Shown here one piece after another: positions 37,393-50,112 of a stretch of DNA of 64,000 bases; the stretch's first letter is position 1; every line of letters begins with the position of its first letter. The notes beneath the pieces are model-generated. The model did not search any database, had not been told where the DNA came from, and saw only the letters and a program-made list of their open reading frames with translations. The stretch comes from Maylandia zebra. Taxonomy: Eukaryota > Chordata > Actinopteri > Cichliformes > Cichlidae. The translations under genes were made by a program, and so were the position numbers. Where the stretch lies: contig NC_135187.1 of the NCBI RefSeq assembly GCF_041146795.1, positions 18,882,056 through 18,946,055 on the forward strand, in the 5' to 3' direction.

Positions 37393-40300
37393 GAGCTTAT
37401 TTCCTTGACCTCCCCACTCTGCCTGTCTGTCTTCCTCCTCTGACATCATATTTTCTTGCTACCACCCAGCTATTCTCCACTGTAACGTCTTGTATCTATG
37501 ACTTCATCTGTTTATTTCCTTTTCACTATCACACCACAAATGTCATCTTGAATTCATCAATCAACTATTTACTAGTCTAATAGGCTGGACGCATCTATTC
37601 TTCGTCACTTCATCACTCCGTCCGTCTCAGTCTCGCTGTCTCTCTCTTGGATCTACAACAAATGTTTGACCAAGCTGTTCCCCACTGTATTATTCAGCAC
37701 TGTGTGTGAGCCGGTATCATCAGACATGTATGCCTGACATGATGCATTGGCTCTGTTTAATTATAGAGATGCTGAATAAATATTTACAGATGGCCGATTC
37801 GTCTTCTCCAGCACAGGCCCAAAAGTGCAGCTTATGAACCGTCAGCTATGCAGAAGAAACTACTGTCATTGTTTCTATTCAGAGGCTGAGCATTAAAATG
37901 CATGCATGTTTTAAAACCAGCCGTATTCAGGTCTCAGGCGCTGCTGTGTTAACACATGCAAGTAGAAGCTGTTATGAGGATGAAATCTGTCGTTTAAACA
38001 GGTTCTTGAGGCTGTATTAACCTATAGAAGCATTGCTGTGTTATTAGCTTCAAAAGCTGGCAGGTCTTGTCAGATACGGAGGACCTACTGGCAAGGTGAA
38101 AGAGTAAATGGAATATATTAAAGTTTTAAAACTCTACACTGGAAATGATCTGACTCAACCTGGTGTGAAATCTGTTTTAACTTGACCTTTACTGCAATAA
38201 CATGTCACTTTAACCCTGACTGACTATTTAAATTGTTGTAAAATTACCTTTGTAAGAGCCCTTTGTTAACTGTAGATTCTGAATTGCACCTCAGCAGGCA
38301 GATAACAGGAAATCACTGGGTATTAACATCAAAAGTTTTTAAAAAAGGAAAAATAAGACGAGAAACCTTGTTACATTCTAAATATTCTATTCATCTATAA
38401 AATGTTAAAACAATACAGTTTGAGAGGAGAAATTAGGAATTAAAATAAGGCTGGATCTGGAAGTCAAACAACCCCTTAACCCAAAGCAAAGTTATATATG
38501 ATGAAGTATACAAATATAAGCAGTGTCAATCAGGTTAAATAATAAAGCAGAAGGGAAAAAATCAATATGAAATTGTTAACTTTTAAATTAAGCAACAAAT
38601 GCCTGCATAGTGTCTCTAATTCTTTAGGAACCATCGCTTGATCAAAGGGCAGGTCTCGTGGTAGCTAAAGTGATCAAGTGGCTCTGTAGAAGGATGTAAG
38701 TGAAAGTACAATGTGGAAATATAATCCTCAAGAAGCTTGGAAAGACTCGTTTTTGCAAAGAATTTTGTGGGTACAGCAGATCAAAGGAAAAAAGCAAACC
38801 TCAACCCATGTTCGATCATTATTCACACAGTGTAGCATACTATATACAAACATGTGAATGCTTAGCAGACCCGTATTTAGAAAATATGATACCCCTTTAA
38901 AGTGCAGCAAAAGTTTCCATTAGTTGCTCAAGTCGCACGCCAAAAAGTCTTTATACACCACAAAATTCTTCCTAATGCAGTCCAGCTTTAGACTTTGTGA
39001 TTGACATTTATGTGAGCTCCGAGGTGCAGAGACTTGTATATCGCCTTGTTGTGCATGAGTTCCACCTTGGCCGCTGGGAGAGAACTACAGTAAAAGCACA
39101 TTAAGCATTTCACATCCAAACTCGCTGGAGGGCTGCAGTGTTTCCTAATGCTCGACTTTTTATAGCACACATCAGAGCGCCTGTGTGCGTGCGTATGTAA
39201 AATATGTGCGAGAAGGTCCGCTTGCATGAGCGCCTACGCATGCTCTCGTGTGTGTGCGTATCGTTGTACTTGCCAGCTTGCTGGTGCTCCAAAGCCATCT
39301 GGTATCTGGTCAGTCTAGTGAGCTTCTGGAGGGCACCTGGCCAGCAGCTTGCTCACCTGGCTCTGCTAGCCCCTGCCAACCACCACACCTGGTCTGGCCA
39401 GCGCACACGGAAAGGGAACAGATTGCACAGTGCAGTTAAAAGTGCTCCAACACTAAAGCATGAAATATTGGATATGTTTGCAATTTGATGTATAATGTAG
39501 GATTTATAAAGAATACGTCTCTCTCTGTGAGCTGTTAAATATCAGCGACCACACAGATCTCAGTGATTTTAGAAGACGCTGCACACACTCCTATAAGATT
39601 CCATAATGACAAATGTCTACTTCTATCACATCTGTCCCAACAGTTCGTGCCAGACTGTGCCTACCCATCCATTTAGCATATGATGGCACTTCCTTCCTGC
39701 AGGTTGTCCTCTGCTATCAATTACACACTCCTCTCCCAGCAAGAAAGATGCTCTTTGTCCCCTGATGTACGCACACAAACAAACGCGCGCGCGCACCGCG
39801 GACACAGAGGGACAGACACCTGCAGAGTGTTTGTCACCTCTTCTGTTGACATCTGCGACCGCATGGCATTGTGGGAGAGACGGCCATCTGTTGTCGGCAA
39901 GGCTGGATTAGAAGGGGACAAGGGGGCGAGATGCATCATGCTGCTCTTTTCTGTTGGTCTGAGCTGTGTGAAGTGTTGTGCCGTGACGGCACATGGCGTT
40001 TGTTGTTTGAAAGTGAAATAATACAGCAACAGAAAAATGTACTTTTTAAATTATTATCATTTTTGTTATTATTATTAAATAGACTACAATTCCCCCTGCA
40101 AATGCTGCAAATTTAAAAGTAACCGGAGCTTCTCTTGTGGGCATTACCACCTTTTTTTCCAGGAATTCAACATGCGTGCTAATTACACAAAAGCAGTGTC
40201 CTGTAAAGAATGTTTTGGATTCATTAAAACCACATTTAATGGTTGCTTTTTTGTCAAATTGTACTCCCTCCTAATTATCTTGGAAATGTTTAGCCCGCTT

Positions 40301-43300
40301 CACAGGGAGACAGCACATGAATGCTTGATTGACATGATAGTGACTGCAAAGTTTCTTCAATTATCCTGGCAAGGTTACGATGCCTGCCTCTTGTTTCACA
40401 GCAGGTCCTATTCTGAGCACAGAAGTACTAAACTCTACACTTCAGTAACCTATGAATTTCAAGCCCATTGAGATTGTATATAAAAGACAAACGTGGAGTT
40501 CGAACCATTTAAAAAAAAGATGTTGATATTTAAAACAGGTGGCTGATGTTTGTCAGTCAGTTGGAGGCTATTCAGTCCACTTTTGTCTATATTAAAGTAC
40601 ATCAATAACTACTGGATTGACTTCATGATTTTTCTTACAGCTTTGATCCTTGGAAGAGGAATCCTATACTGACTCAGATGATCAGTTATCTCACCATTTA
40701 GAGGCATCATCAGGTCAAAATTGTAATTTGTTATGATTCTTAATAAAATCATCAGAAATCGCATCCCTTTTAGCTGTGGTTTATGGAATGAGTAACAAAA
40801 AAGCAAATGTAAGGATGCTAATTGTCATCATGAGCATGTACTAAGTCACACGGGACTAAAAATAGGACGGCTCCCTGTGACTAGGAAATTCCATGGTTAA
40901 ATTGTTGAATTGCTTTGCTAGGAGAGTAGTTGCAATGACCAGTTGTTTGTGCAGACGGTTGAGAGTGTTGCACGCTCAAAGCTCTGTGCAACCTCTTTGG
41001 ACTGCAAGGCAAACAGACTTGCCTGCAGTAACTCTCAGAGAGATTAGCAAATGACTGGTTGGTTGAATTCTGGATGTAAGTAGCTGATGTGAATTTATGT
41101 CTACGCAGATGGCAACAAAACAGATGAAAAGTAACTGCTATCTTAACCCCATTCAACTGCAAACTGAAAGCAAACTAACTCCACCTTGTTGCAGTTTTAT
41201 CACCATCTCGACTCACCAAAGTTGCTTTGAAGATGGCAAGTTCCTGCGAGTGGCTGCAGACCTGTTCCTCATTGCTGAATGGACCATTTCAAAGGCTATG
41301 AGATCTCAAGGTCATTGCACACAGTTACAGTCATTTAGGTCTTGTTGAGTCTCCCAACTGTTTTCCCTTTTGTGACTGTAGCATTAGCGTTCTGATGCTA
41401 GCATTTAGCTCAAAAGCAGCATCGTGCCTAATGTGCTTGAAGGACTGTAGGCTTGTTCAATATGATGTCGTGCAGAATTTTAGCCATCTTCAGTGCTGTA
41501 TGGATATTTTAAAAGCAGGCATAATTAAAAAGAGTTTAAATTCAAGGAATCATTTAGCCCAGACCTCAAAAACACTGACTCAGTTTAGGATAGTATAGAA
41601 CCTGCTTATCTTAAAAACACGAGTTATTTAAAGTTAGTTTGAGAATTTACTGCAATTTGTATGAATATATGAATAACTATTAACGGTAGGGCTATGTCTT
41701 TTGAAAAAATGCGGACTTTACTTTGATGCCTAAAGCTTTTGCACAACACAGTACAATCCCCAGAATTTTTTCGCGCAGAGAGTCAGCATCTATTCGCTGT
41801 GCTGAGAAAATTCATTCATGTAATACCCGTATTTACAACATCAGGTTTGCTGGAAATACAAAACATATTGTTCAGAGGGATAGAAAATACAAACTGAGCA
41901 ACCATTTTCATGACTATGTAAAATTCTTCAATGTTAAGAATATACATGGCATCTTACTGTTAAAACAAAGGCAAATGTTTGGTTTAAATAGGCACGGATA
42001 GAGTTCACTGGCGGCAACGGTACTCTGAGCCATGTGATGTTGGGAGAATAAATTTGCTTCACAAGAAATGAAGCATTAACAAACAAGCAACTTCAGAGGA
42101 TGTGGTCTTTATCTTGAGGGATCGCTGCAGAACGAAAAACAAACACCAACAGCAGCTTTGGAAAAAGTGATACCCCGACAGGAACGAGTAACGTACGGCT
42201 GAGATAACGAAGACATTAACCCACATATTCCTGAAGGACGTTCATGTGTGAAGGACGTTCATTTGGCTGGCTGGGTTGTGGGTCTGCTCATCCAGCCGGC
42301 CTGCACACTGCAGACAGATGTTTGGCCAGCCAAGCCTGCAGCGCCACAGGCAGTGTGTGTTCTAGAAAAACCCAGAGCAGATGCTTCTACCTGGTGTCCC
42401 ACCCGCTTGCCGCTCCGCTCTTGTGGGTATGCTTCAGTGGCCATCACATGACCTCAAAGCCGGGTTTTCAGATTGCGCGCTGTCAGTCACACTGGTGACA
42501 AAGTGGAGCGGCTCTGGAACTGATAGATGTCCTCGGGTCGACTCAGCATGCTCGTCAAGGTGGATCTGACAGGCTGAATTCATTTGTTTTGAATAATGAA
42601 ATCCGATAGTGACAATACATTAGAAAGTATAAGGTGATTAAATCTTGGAAAATTGCATCAAAATAAACATAAAAACACATCACATAGATGCTACTTCTGA
42701 TAGCTATTGAGTAAGTAAGATCAAAAGATACAATGCAGCATCAACATCTCTTTCAGCCTCATTTTCCCATGTTGTTTGCTCCCCAAACATAAAAACAATC
42801 ACCATCCCGAACAAACAGAAACACACAATCTTTGTCCCTCTCCACGCTCCCTGTTACCAAACCCGAGGAAACTTTTGAAGAGATTCAAAGACACTCAAGA
42901 TTAAAGATTTATTTTTTCTTTTGATGTTGCTGCAGCATTTCTGTCTGATTTCTGCAGCAAATGCAGTCTGGTAATGGTGGTTGTTTTTGGGGTTTTTTGC
43001 AGTGTGGCTGGTGGTGACCCAGAACTGCCAGAGACAGGGAGCTGGCCTGACGGCTGGGTTCTTGTCTTACACCCCCTCTAATGAGGAACGGTTCAGTAAT
43101 GGTATCACTTCCTTGTAACCTCCAAGGACAGACAGTTTACTTGCTTCTGTTCATTTACAATATTCTATGGTGAGAGAAAGAAGAGAAAAAACAAAAGAGT
43201 AGTAAGAAGCCTGGATGGCTTTGTTTTGCAGCATTTCTTGACAGTCGGGTGCACTTCAAGTCTAGCTCGTCTACATTATTACTTTTTACTTTCTCGCCTG

Positions 43301-44099
43301 TATAAGGGAACTTCTTTTGTTGCATTGTGTCGATTTGGATAAAGAGATTCTACAGTTATTGTCTTGTACATCTGGTGTCTTTGCCATTTTTTTCCTATTG
43401 CTATGCAACAATGAATGCAATGAAACTTTCTCCCTTTTCACCAAGGAATCTTTGGTCGCACTGATAAGATTTAAAAGTCAAACATGTCTTTGAATGTTTT
43501 GATTTGATGCGTAGATTCCAATAAAGCTTTGAATTCCAATAACAGCTCATTGTTCTTGCTTTTATTAACTGCTCTATCTCTTAGACTCGTCAGGCATATC
43601 TCAGTGTGCTGTGTGCATCAGTGCATCTCTCTCCCATCTGGTCGAGAGCCAGCAGAGAATCACACTGCCCCCTAGTGCCCGTACTCATTAGTAACACAAC
43701 AGGATTGTTGGGGCAGCTGTCAACCAGACAATGCTCTGGTACTCTGCCAGTGGCTCGATACCAAGATCTGTCATGGGCAGCAATGCACAACAATAGAATC
43801 TAGTGATTGGAGTGGTGCACACCCCTGGCTATGACACCGGTCCACCGCTCGCTATCGAATGCCTGTTGTTCCCCTCTCTCCATTCACAAGACCCCTACTT
43901 CAGCAATCAGTGCTACACATTTCAATAGACCCTGTGCTGCTGCCCCAAGGAGAGAAGATGAGGAATCCACGTGAGCTATTGTCAAATAATTCTGGCAAAG
44001 ACCACAATCTTGGCTTTGCTGGATCTCTGAAAATGACCGAATGACGGGGCATATCACATCGTGGTGTTTGTTTCTGGAGTGAGCTGGAAATCCTTTGCT
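37393..44099. other. intergenic, nothing recognised
   Basis: About 6.7 kb of mostly unique-looking AT-rich sequence. A short (CG)n run lies at 39784-39795, and a 17-bp direct duplication containing GAAGGACGTTCAT occurs at ~42233-42262. No exon or RNA gene recognised. Confidence 0.4.
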
Positions 44100-44103
44100 T
44101 TAA

Positions 44104-44523
44104 AGGGAGCTATTATGGTCATTTCCAGTTCCACATTTTGAATGTTGGACACTGTCAAAGTAGCTTTGCATGACTCACAGTTAAAAGTCTTATTTAAATT
44201 CCATTGGACCTAGATGCATCCCCTCAATTAAAAAAGCATCACACTTTAGCACCATTTAAAACCAACTTTATTCTGATTGGCTGCCCCTAGCAAACAGAAG
44301 GCTTCAACAGCAGGTGGGAGGGGCTTCTATCCCTGAGAAGATAAGATTAAGGATATAAACTCTGAAGCCAGAGAGAGCCGAGAGAAGAAAAAACAAATCT
44401 GAAACTGAGCATTTAAAGGAGTCTGATTACTGGTACAAACACTTATTATTGGCTATGTTTAATATGAGCATCCACCATTGTAACAATATGACAGAAACTA
44501 AGCGAAAGCATAATATGTCCAGT
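44104..44523. mobile_element. candidate TTAA-flanked MITE (piggyBac-like)
   Basis: Flanked by TTAA at 44100-44103 and 44524-44527. The ends AGGGAGCTATTATGG and CATAATATGTCCAG are imperfect inverted repeats. No ORF. The 4-bp TTAA duplication is the piggyBac signature, but the ends do not start with the usual CCC/CAC, so the class is tentative. Confidence 0.45.
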
Positions 44524-44527
44524 TTAA

Positions 44528-45380
44528 GCATAATATATTTAAGATACTAAAAGGTGGGGATTCATATACAGAAGGGATAATAGTAGTGATGTATTGAGCT
44601 TTAACACCAAATAAACAATTAGTATCTAATCTTATATTTCAGTTTACATATCACTTGTCTTTCTGGCCCCAAGATACAATGTAAGCTCAAACATCCAAAG
44701 TAAATGCTCCAAATGACAAGACAGACTAAATACCTCCAAACAAACGATGCAAGACTACAGAAGGTGCTTTAACAAAGGAAGTATGTAATGAACCTAAGGT
44801 GCCTTGTCCCCAATATATCATCCTGAGTGAATTTGCCAACATCACTCTCTTTACCTCCAAGCATGGTAAATGAGAATTTATGCCCCCGCTACTTTATCAT
44901 TCTTTACTTTTTTTTTCACCCCCATGAGGTAGCCATGCCAGGCGAGACGGATATTTTCACCAAAGGCAATATCCCCTCGCAGTAATTATATCAGAGCGAG
45001 AGAATGGCTCATTAACATATGTTAGGCATGTCAGGAATTTACAAGCGCCTTTTGTAGATGCCTCTCATCAGTGTGCTGCTCCCATCCGTATGGTATCTCC
45101 TTTGAGGATGTAACCTCCTCATTTCCATACACGTCAATCATGCTGCGCGTGATGTTAAGAAACATGCAGCACACTCTGTATGTGGCAATCATAAGGAAGA
45201 GCTCAGTGATATGGAAAAGGAATGCATGTGCACACGGGTGGGGGTGTGTGTGTGACTATGCGTTTTGTGAAACAACATGATGAAAACAACACTATGTGGG
45301 GAAAAAATATTGTGATGATGTGCCATCGGTGCAGAGCGAGTGAAGTGAGCGTGTCTGCTCCTCTGTAGTGCGTTAAAGGG

Positions 45381-45445
<65 letters not shown>

Positions 45446-48210
45446 TACGTGCAAAGACACGCATAAAGCTTGACACCAGAGACCAGACACCAGACCCACT
45501 AACAGACAAGTCCTGAGGCCACTGAGCGAGTGCGGCTGCTGCTGCACTGCTGCAGGACCCAACATCTGCTGTCTGCAAGAAGGCACACACTGTTGCCCTT
45601 TCACCCATTAGTATGATGCCAGCTGCAATGACCTATTTATCAGTTGTGGCCTTATAAAGTACTCAAATATATACATAGATTTTTGTCCATTGTGAAGATG
45701 TAAATAATGATATAAAGCTGGTCAATAGTTTTAGTTTCGTAGCCCTAACCTAATACTAGCTCCATAGTGTAGTAGCAGTGTCTCCTGGAAGAGGAACAGC
45801 ACTCTTCCTCTCTCTATTGCGCCCACTGGTCGAGCGGCCAGTAAGGCTTCAGAGAGCGACAGAGAGCAGCAGTGCGCTGTGGGAGAGAAAAGGTAAAAGA
45901 CCTTGTGCTGCACCTAACTTTCTCTCTGAGTGATCATTTTGCATGTAAGTGTAGCTGAGATCACAGCACCCGTGTGCAGTAATAAAATCACGAGGCGTTG
46001 TGGCCTTACACGATAGTTCAAGACTGACTTGCGTGGTGTTCAGTTCTGTGACCTGGCCCTCGTACTCTCCCAATAAACTAATTAGGTTGACTGAAAAAGG
46101 AAATAAAAGCATGTCCACTCGAGCAACTTCACATTTCTTTCTTTCTTTTTAAAACGGATGTGGTACGTGAAAATGACTCAAGAATACGGATCTATTAGCT
46201 GAGATTTTTTTAAAAGCAACCCAACTACAGCAAAGCAGGGGTCTGACAGATAAACCTATAAAGAGAGAGAGGGAGAGAGATAAAAGCGTTTGGTCCAGTC
46301 CTGCCTTTTTGCTCCAGCAAATTTCGTAACAATGACTGAAGACACAACGTCCATTTCCATCACCGTCCGCGCTCTCCATCTCTCCCTTTCATTCTCATTC
46401 ATTGTCATTGCTTTTTTCCTTTAAGTGCACTTTCGCCCACACCACTTGGAAATTGATTGAAACAAAATGTCACAATTATGCCCTGTAGCTCGCCGCTTCA
46501 ATTATTCATCAATTAGGGGCTAGGCTCCTTTTTTTCTCTCCTCTGAGCTGATTTTTCATTCAGTTTGCTCGAGATGTATGGCTCCCCTGCTGTTAACCAG
46601 TCCAAAGTCATTAGTTTCTGGGTTTGCAATTAAACCTGATGCATTATGCATGAGGCTCCGACTCAGCAGACACACGCAGCAGCGGCCGCAGCAGCTAGCG
46701 AACGAGCTAGTAAGCTCTGGAGGCGTGGATGGGAAATTAATTTGCTAGAAATGAAGTTCTCTCTAGCCCTCCCTCCCTCTCTCTATCTTTCTCTTGTCTG
46801 GCAGGTTGGAACAGATGCCACTTTCTGTAGAAGCCGATAGAGATGGGGCAGCTATAGCTGTGCAGTTTGATCAGCGCTGATGGGAAAAGGATGTGCCAAG
46901 GTGGACACAGACAGAAAAATAAAATATTCCATTGCTAAATGTAAACGGGTCTTCATATAGATTTTGCGCGGGTTAAACCCAGTGAAGGACTCCACAGAAT
47001 TATCTCTTTACTGAGAAAAACAGGTGTGACAGGTATTCTCTCACAAAGGTTTTATGTTCAAGTATTTGTAAATAAAGTTGTTTTTTTTTTTTAATTGTGT
47101 TGTTTTATCTGTTTTCAAGGATTTTACATCGTTGTAGCTGGCATAAAGCCTGCATTTTAGAGCCCCATTGAAACGAGGGTCCCATCAATGTTCATTTGCT
47201 GCCATCTAGTGGCTACAGAGTGAACTGTCAAATAAATTTAAAGGACAAAATCACTGAGGAATGAATCCATGTATGCTTCCAGACCTACACACATCACTTT
47301 GATATTCATTGAAACATTTTGTGCCTTCAGTTTAAGAGATGAAACAAAATGTATGAGATGAAAAAGAAGACTGTATCTTTAAATAAACTTGTATTTATCT
47401 TGTAGCAACACCAAAGTAGGCGTGTCCTTCTGTGTTAAAGCACCTGTATGAACAGAGAAGGGCACGCACTAGAATAGTGAGCATACTCCTCATTTTCATG
47501 TCCTGTAACACAAAGGCAACAGAGCTCATTTACCTACTTCAGTCATTATGTATGTAGCATTTTTCAGCCGTATTGCATACTAATGTATATCTGCTTTAGC
47601 AGGTGTCACAGAATTATGTTGTTGAAATTATGCAACTAGAATAGGGAAAAAAACAATGGATTCACCTTCTTTAGATTTACATAATGCACACAATGCAACC
47701 AGGTGGTGAGGAAGGGGCTGCAGCAGACCGCACAAGAACTGGCGGTATCCAGCAGACGTCTTTAGATTTGGATAGTGGGGAAGCATCACATGGATTAGAG
47801 AGAACCTGTTTCTGTCCTCCCGCAATACAAACCTAACAACCACTTCCTACTGGTACAAAAGGAAACAGTGATATGGAAACAAAGCCAGCATTAAAGGAGC
47901 AAAATATCTATTTTTTTTAAAAGACTGACATTTACCTTTAATATAAGTACTTCAGCATACTGCACCGAAGTCATGAGCTCACACTGCACAAACCTGTTCC
48001 CTTCACAGTGCAGTTCCGTTACGGCCAAGTTATTTCACAGTACAAAAGTAGAAGCAGAGATACAGCTTGACACAAATATCTTAAAAGCTACCTTATCAGT
48101 ATAGGAACACTATTTTCAGTCAAAAATTAACTTCAGGGAAATTTAGATCGTGTGAGTGGCCAATCAAATTACTGATTTTCCTAAAACTCTTGATTGGCTG
48201 ACTAAAACAA
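44528..48210. other. intergenic, possible regulatory DNA
   Basis: Outside the TG repeat this region has no gene I can support. The stretches near 44880-45060 and 46440-46640 are complex, homeodomain-site-rich (ATTA/TAAT) sequence. That would fit conserved non-coding DNA but cannot be shown without alignment. Confidence 0.35.
45382..45442. repeat. (TG)30 microsatellite
   Basis: Uninterrupted TG run of about 61 bp. It produces false His/Thr-rich frames on the minus strand. Confidence 0.98.
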
Positions 48211-48275
48211 GAAAAGAAAAGAAAAGAAAAGAAAAGAAAAGAAAAGAAAAGAAAAGAAAAGAAAAGAAAAGAAAA
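48211..48275. repeat. (GAAAA)13 microsatellite
   Basis: Thirteen pure GAAAA units. It lies about 65 bp beyond the in-frame stop of the lrrc69-like gene (3' side of that minus-strand gene). Confidence 0.97.
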
Positions 48276-48339
48276 AACATGGAAAACTCAACAGGTAACT
48301 GGTGTGGGATTTTATGAGAACCCTCCTCTGGTAGGCTGG

Positions 48340-48752
48340 TCAAGTAGTTTCTGGCTGCAAAAACAGCTTTGTCAGCTCTTTGCACTGGTACAGCTGCCGA
48401 GGAAGCCAGGACAGCTTGTTGAAGTTTAGGTTTATCTCAGACAAGCGAGTGAGATGACCAAGCTTTGCAGGAACTTCCTCCAGCTTATTGTCCAGCACGC
48501 TGAGGTGTTCAAGCATAGTCAGACTTGAATTTGAGAGGAGGGGGGGTTTACATGCAGCATTTTCACAATGTGTGCACACGTGTATCAGAATTAAACTGTC
48601 ATTAAATGATTTGTTGACTTCAGAACCTATAATTGCAGATATAGGGAGTCATAACGCACCTTTTAATCCCTGGCGGAAGTCTGTGAATCTGGTTGTGGTT
48701 CAGATTGAGGACAAGGTTCTTGAAGCCACCTGTAAAACATGAATATTGCACA

Positions 48753-48786
<34 letters not shown>

Positions 48787-49286
48787 TGACTGGAGCTTTG
48801 TATTAATCATACAAAACCAGTAAGAGCCTACCTATCACATCAGGTGGCACTACAGTAATTTGGTTTCTGAACAGGTACCGCTTTTTCAAGGACTCCAGAT
48901 GGCCCAGAACAGCGGGAAACTCCTTCAAGGCATTATTTCCTAAATTCAGCTCAGCCAGCTTTCGGGCGTTGCAGGAGGAAAAGTATTTAATCACAAATCT
49001 GCGTGATGTGTAAAACATTTCAAGTGGCACCTTGCCAATTTTCCAGCAAATAGATAAGCTGCGAGCAAACAAACGAAGCGAGAAGACTCACTTGATGTAA
49101 GGAGAGCAGCTCAGTGGGAAGGCCTGTGATGGAGTTGTTGTTTAACAGGAGGACTGACAGGTTTGTGAGTCTGGAAACGCACTTGGGAACTTCCTTTATG
49201 TGCGTCGAGCTTAAATTTAAAGAGGCTGCTCCGGCATATAAAACCCTTATCACCCACTTTCTAGCCGCCGATTCCCTTTTAGCCAT
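48340..49286 (-). CDS. lrrc69: lrrc69-like leucine-rich repeat protein, last exon frameshifted
   Basis: Leucine-rich repeat protein of unknown molecular role. Coding exons on the minus strand: 49092-49286 (start ATG at 49284-49286, MAKRESAARKW), 48832-48958, 48660-48729 and 48340-48523. Splice borders are canonical and phases join. Each exon holds LRR units (LTNLSVLLLNNNSITGLP, LAELNLGNNALKEFP, NLVLNLNHNQIHRLP, LEHLSVLDNKLEEVP, LSEINLNFNKLSWLP). After KELTKLFL the frame meets TGA at 48340-48342, while the next frame reads AARNYLTSLPEE, the expected LRRC69 continuation, so a 1-nt loss is likely. Usual length is about 350 residues; here only about 190 are readable. Placement just downstream of otud6b supports orthology. 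It may be a pseudogene. Confidence 0.75.
48754..48784. repeat. (AC)n microsatellite
   Basis: About 15 AC units in the intron between the second and third lrrc69 exons. Confidence 0.97.
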
Positions 49287-49834
49287 TTCTTTACGCCTAT
49301 CGTAACGTTCTGTGGAGTTACCGTGGCAACAGCACGCTCTTTGACAAGTCAAAGATCTGATCCGGAGCAGCTGCGACCTCTGGTGGACACAGCTGGATAT
49401 TAAACTGTTAAATATGGGTGGATTGATTATAATGGCCAGTTTTACCATGACAGTGAGGGTTTTTCATTTTTAATGCATGGTATATAAATTGTGGTGCCTA
49501 TGAGGAATACAAGGATGCTCATTAGAAACATTCAGAATAAAGCTGTGACACACACACACACTCATGGTATTGTATGCATTTATGTAACTTGGTATCATTT
49601 ACACGTTTAACAGCTCATTTCAGCCAAACAACACTGAAAACAACCACTCGTTGTCCACATTTGGTTGGTAGTCACACATGATAAGCAGCTCCTGAATCCT
49701 CAACTGCATGAGTGGAACTGTATTTTTTTTCTTTAAAAAAAAAAAGATTCAGCGATGCCTCTGAAAATGAGCTAAAAGGTAACCCTGTAATCATTAGGAT
49801 TAGCCAGGGGTGACCCATGTAAAATCTTTTCACA

Positions 49835-50112
49835 CATTCTGTTCAATTGTGTTTTTTTATTATCATTATCATGATTAACACAATGTTATCGTTTATACAT
49901 TAGAAGTTATGTATTCATTTAGGTTTCACTCTCCGTATCTGACTTCAACACAGACATTTAACCGATGTGAAAACAGAAGCATTCTCTGTTGAGCTCAGCA
50001 ATGTCTCGCTTGACCAGGGGTCTCCCTTCAAATATGTCATATTTTAGGGTGCTTTGTGTTAGAAGTTTGAACACTCTCTGCATTACGCCAACAGCCTTAT
50101 GTTAACTCTCTC
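49835..50112 (-). other. otud6b: otud6b 3' untranslated region (inferred)
   Basis: Non-coding run after the otud6b stop. A minus-strand AATAAA at 49856-49861 gives a likely poly(A) site about 20 bp further on. This leaves about 550 bp before the lrrc69 start codon, so the two genes are separate tandem units. Confidence 0.5.

Noticed and set aside
39680-40029. Overlapping ORFs of 102-113 residues on both strands
   Set aside because: No similarity recognised and no splice or promoter context.
45189-45608. Minus-strand ORFs over the second TG run
   Set aside because: Repeat-driven frames.
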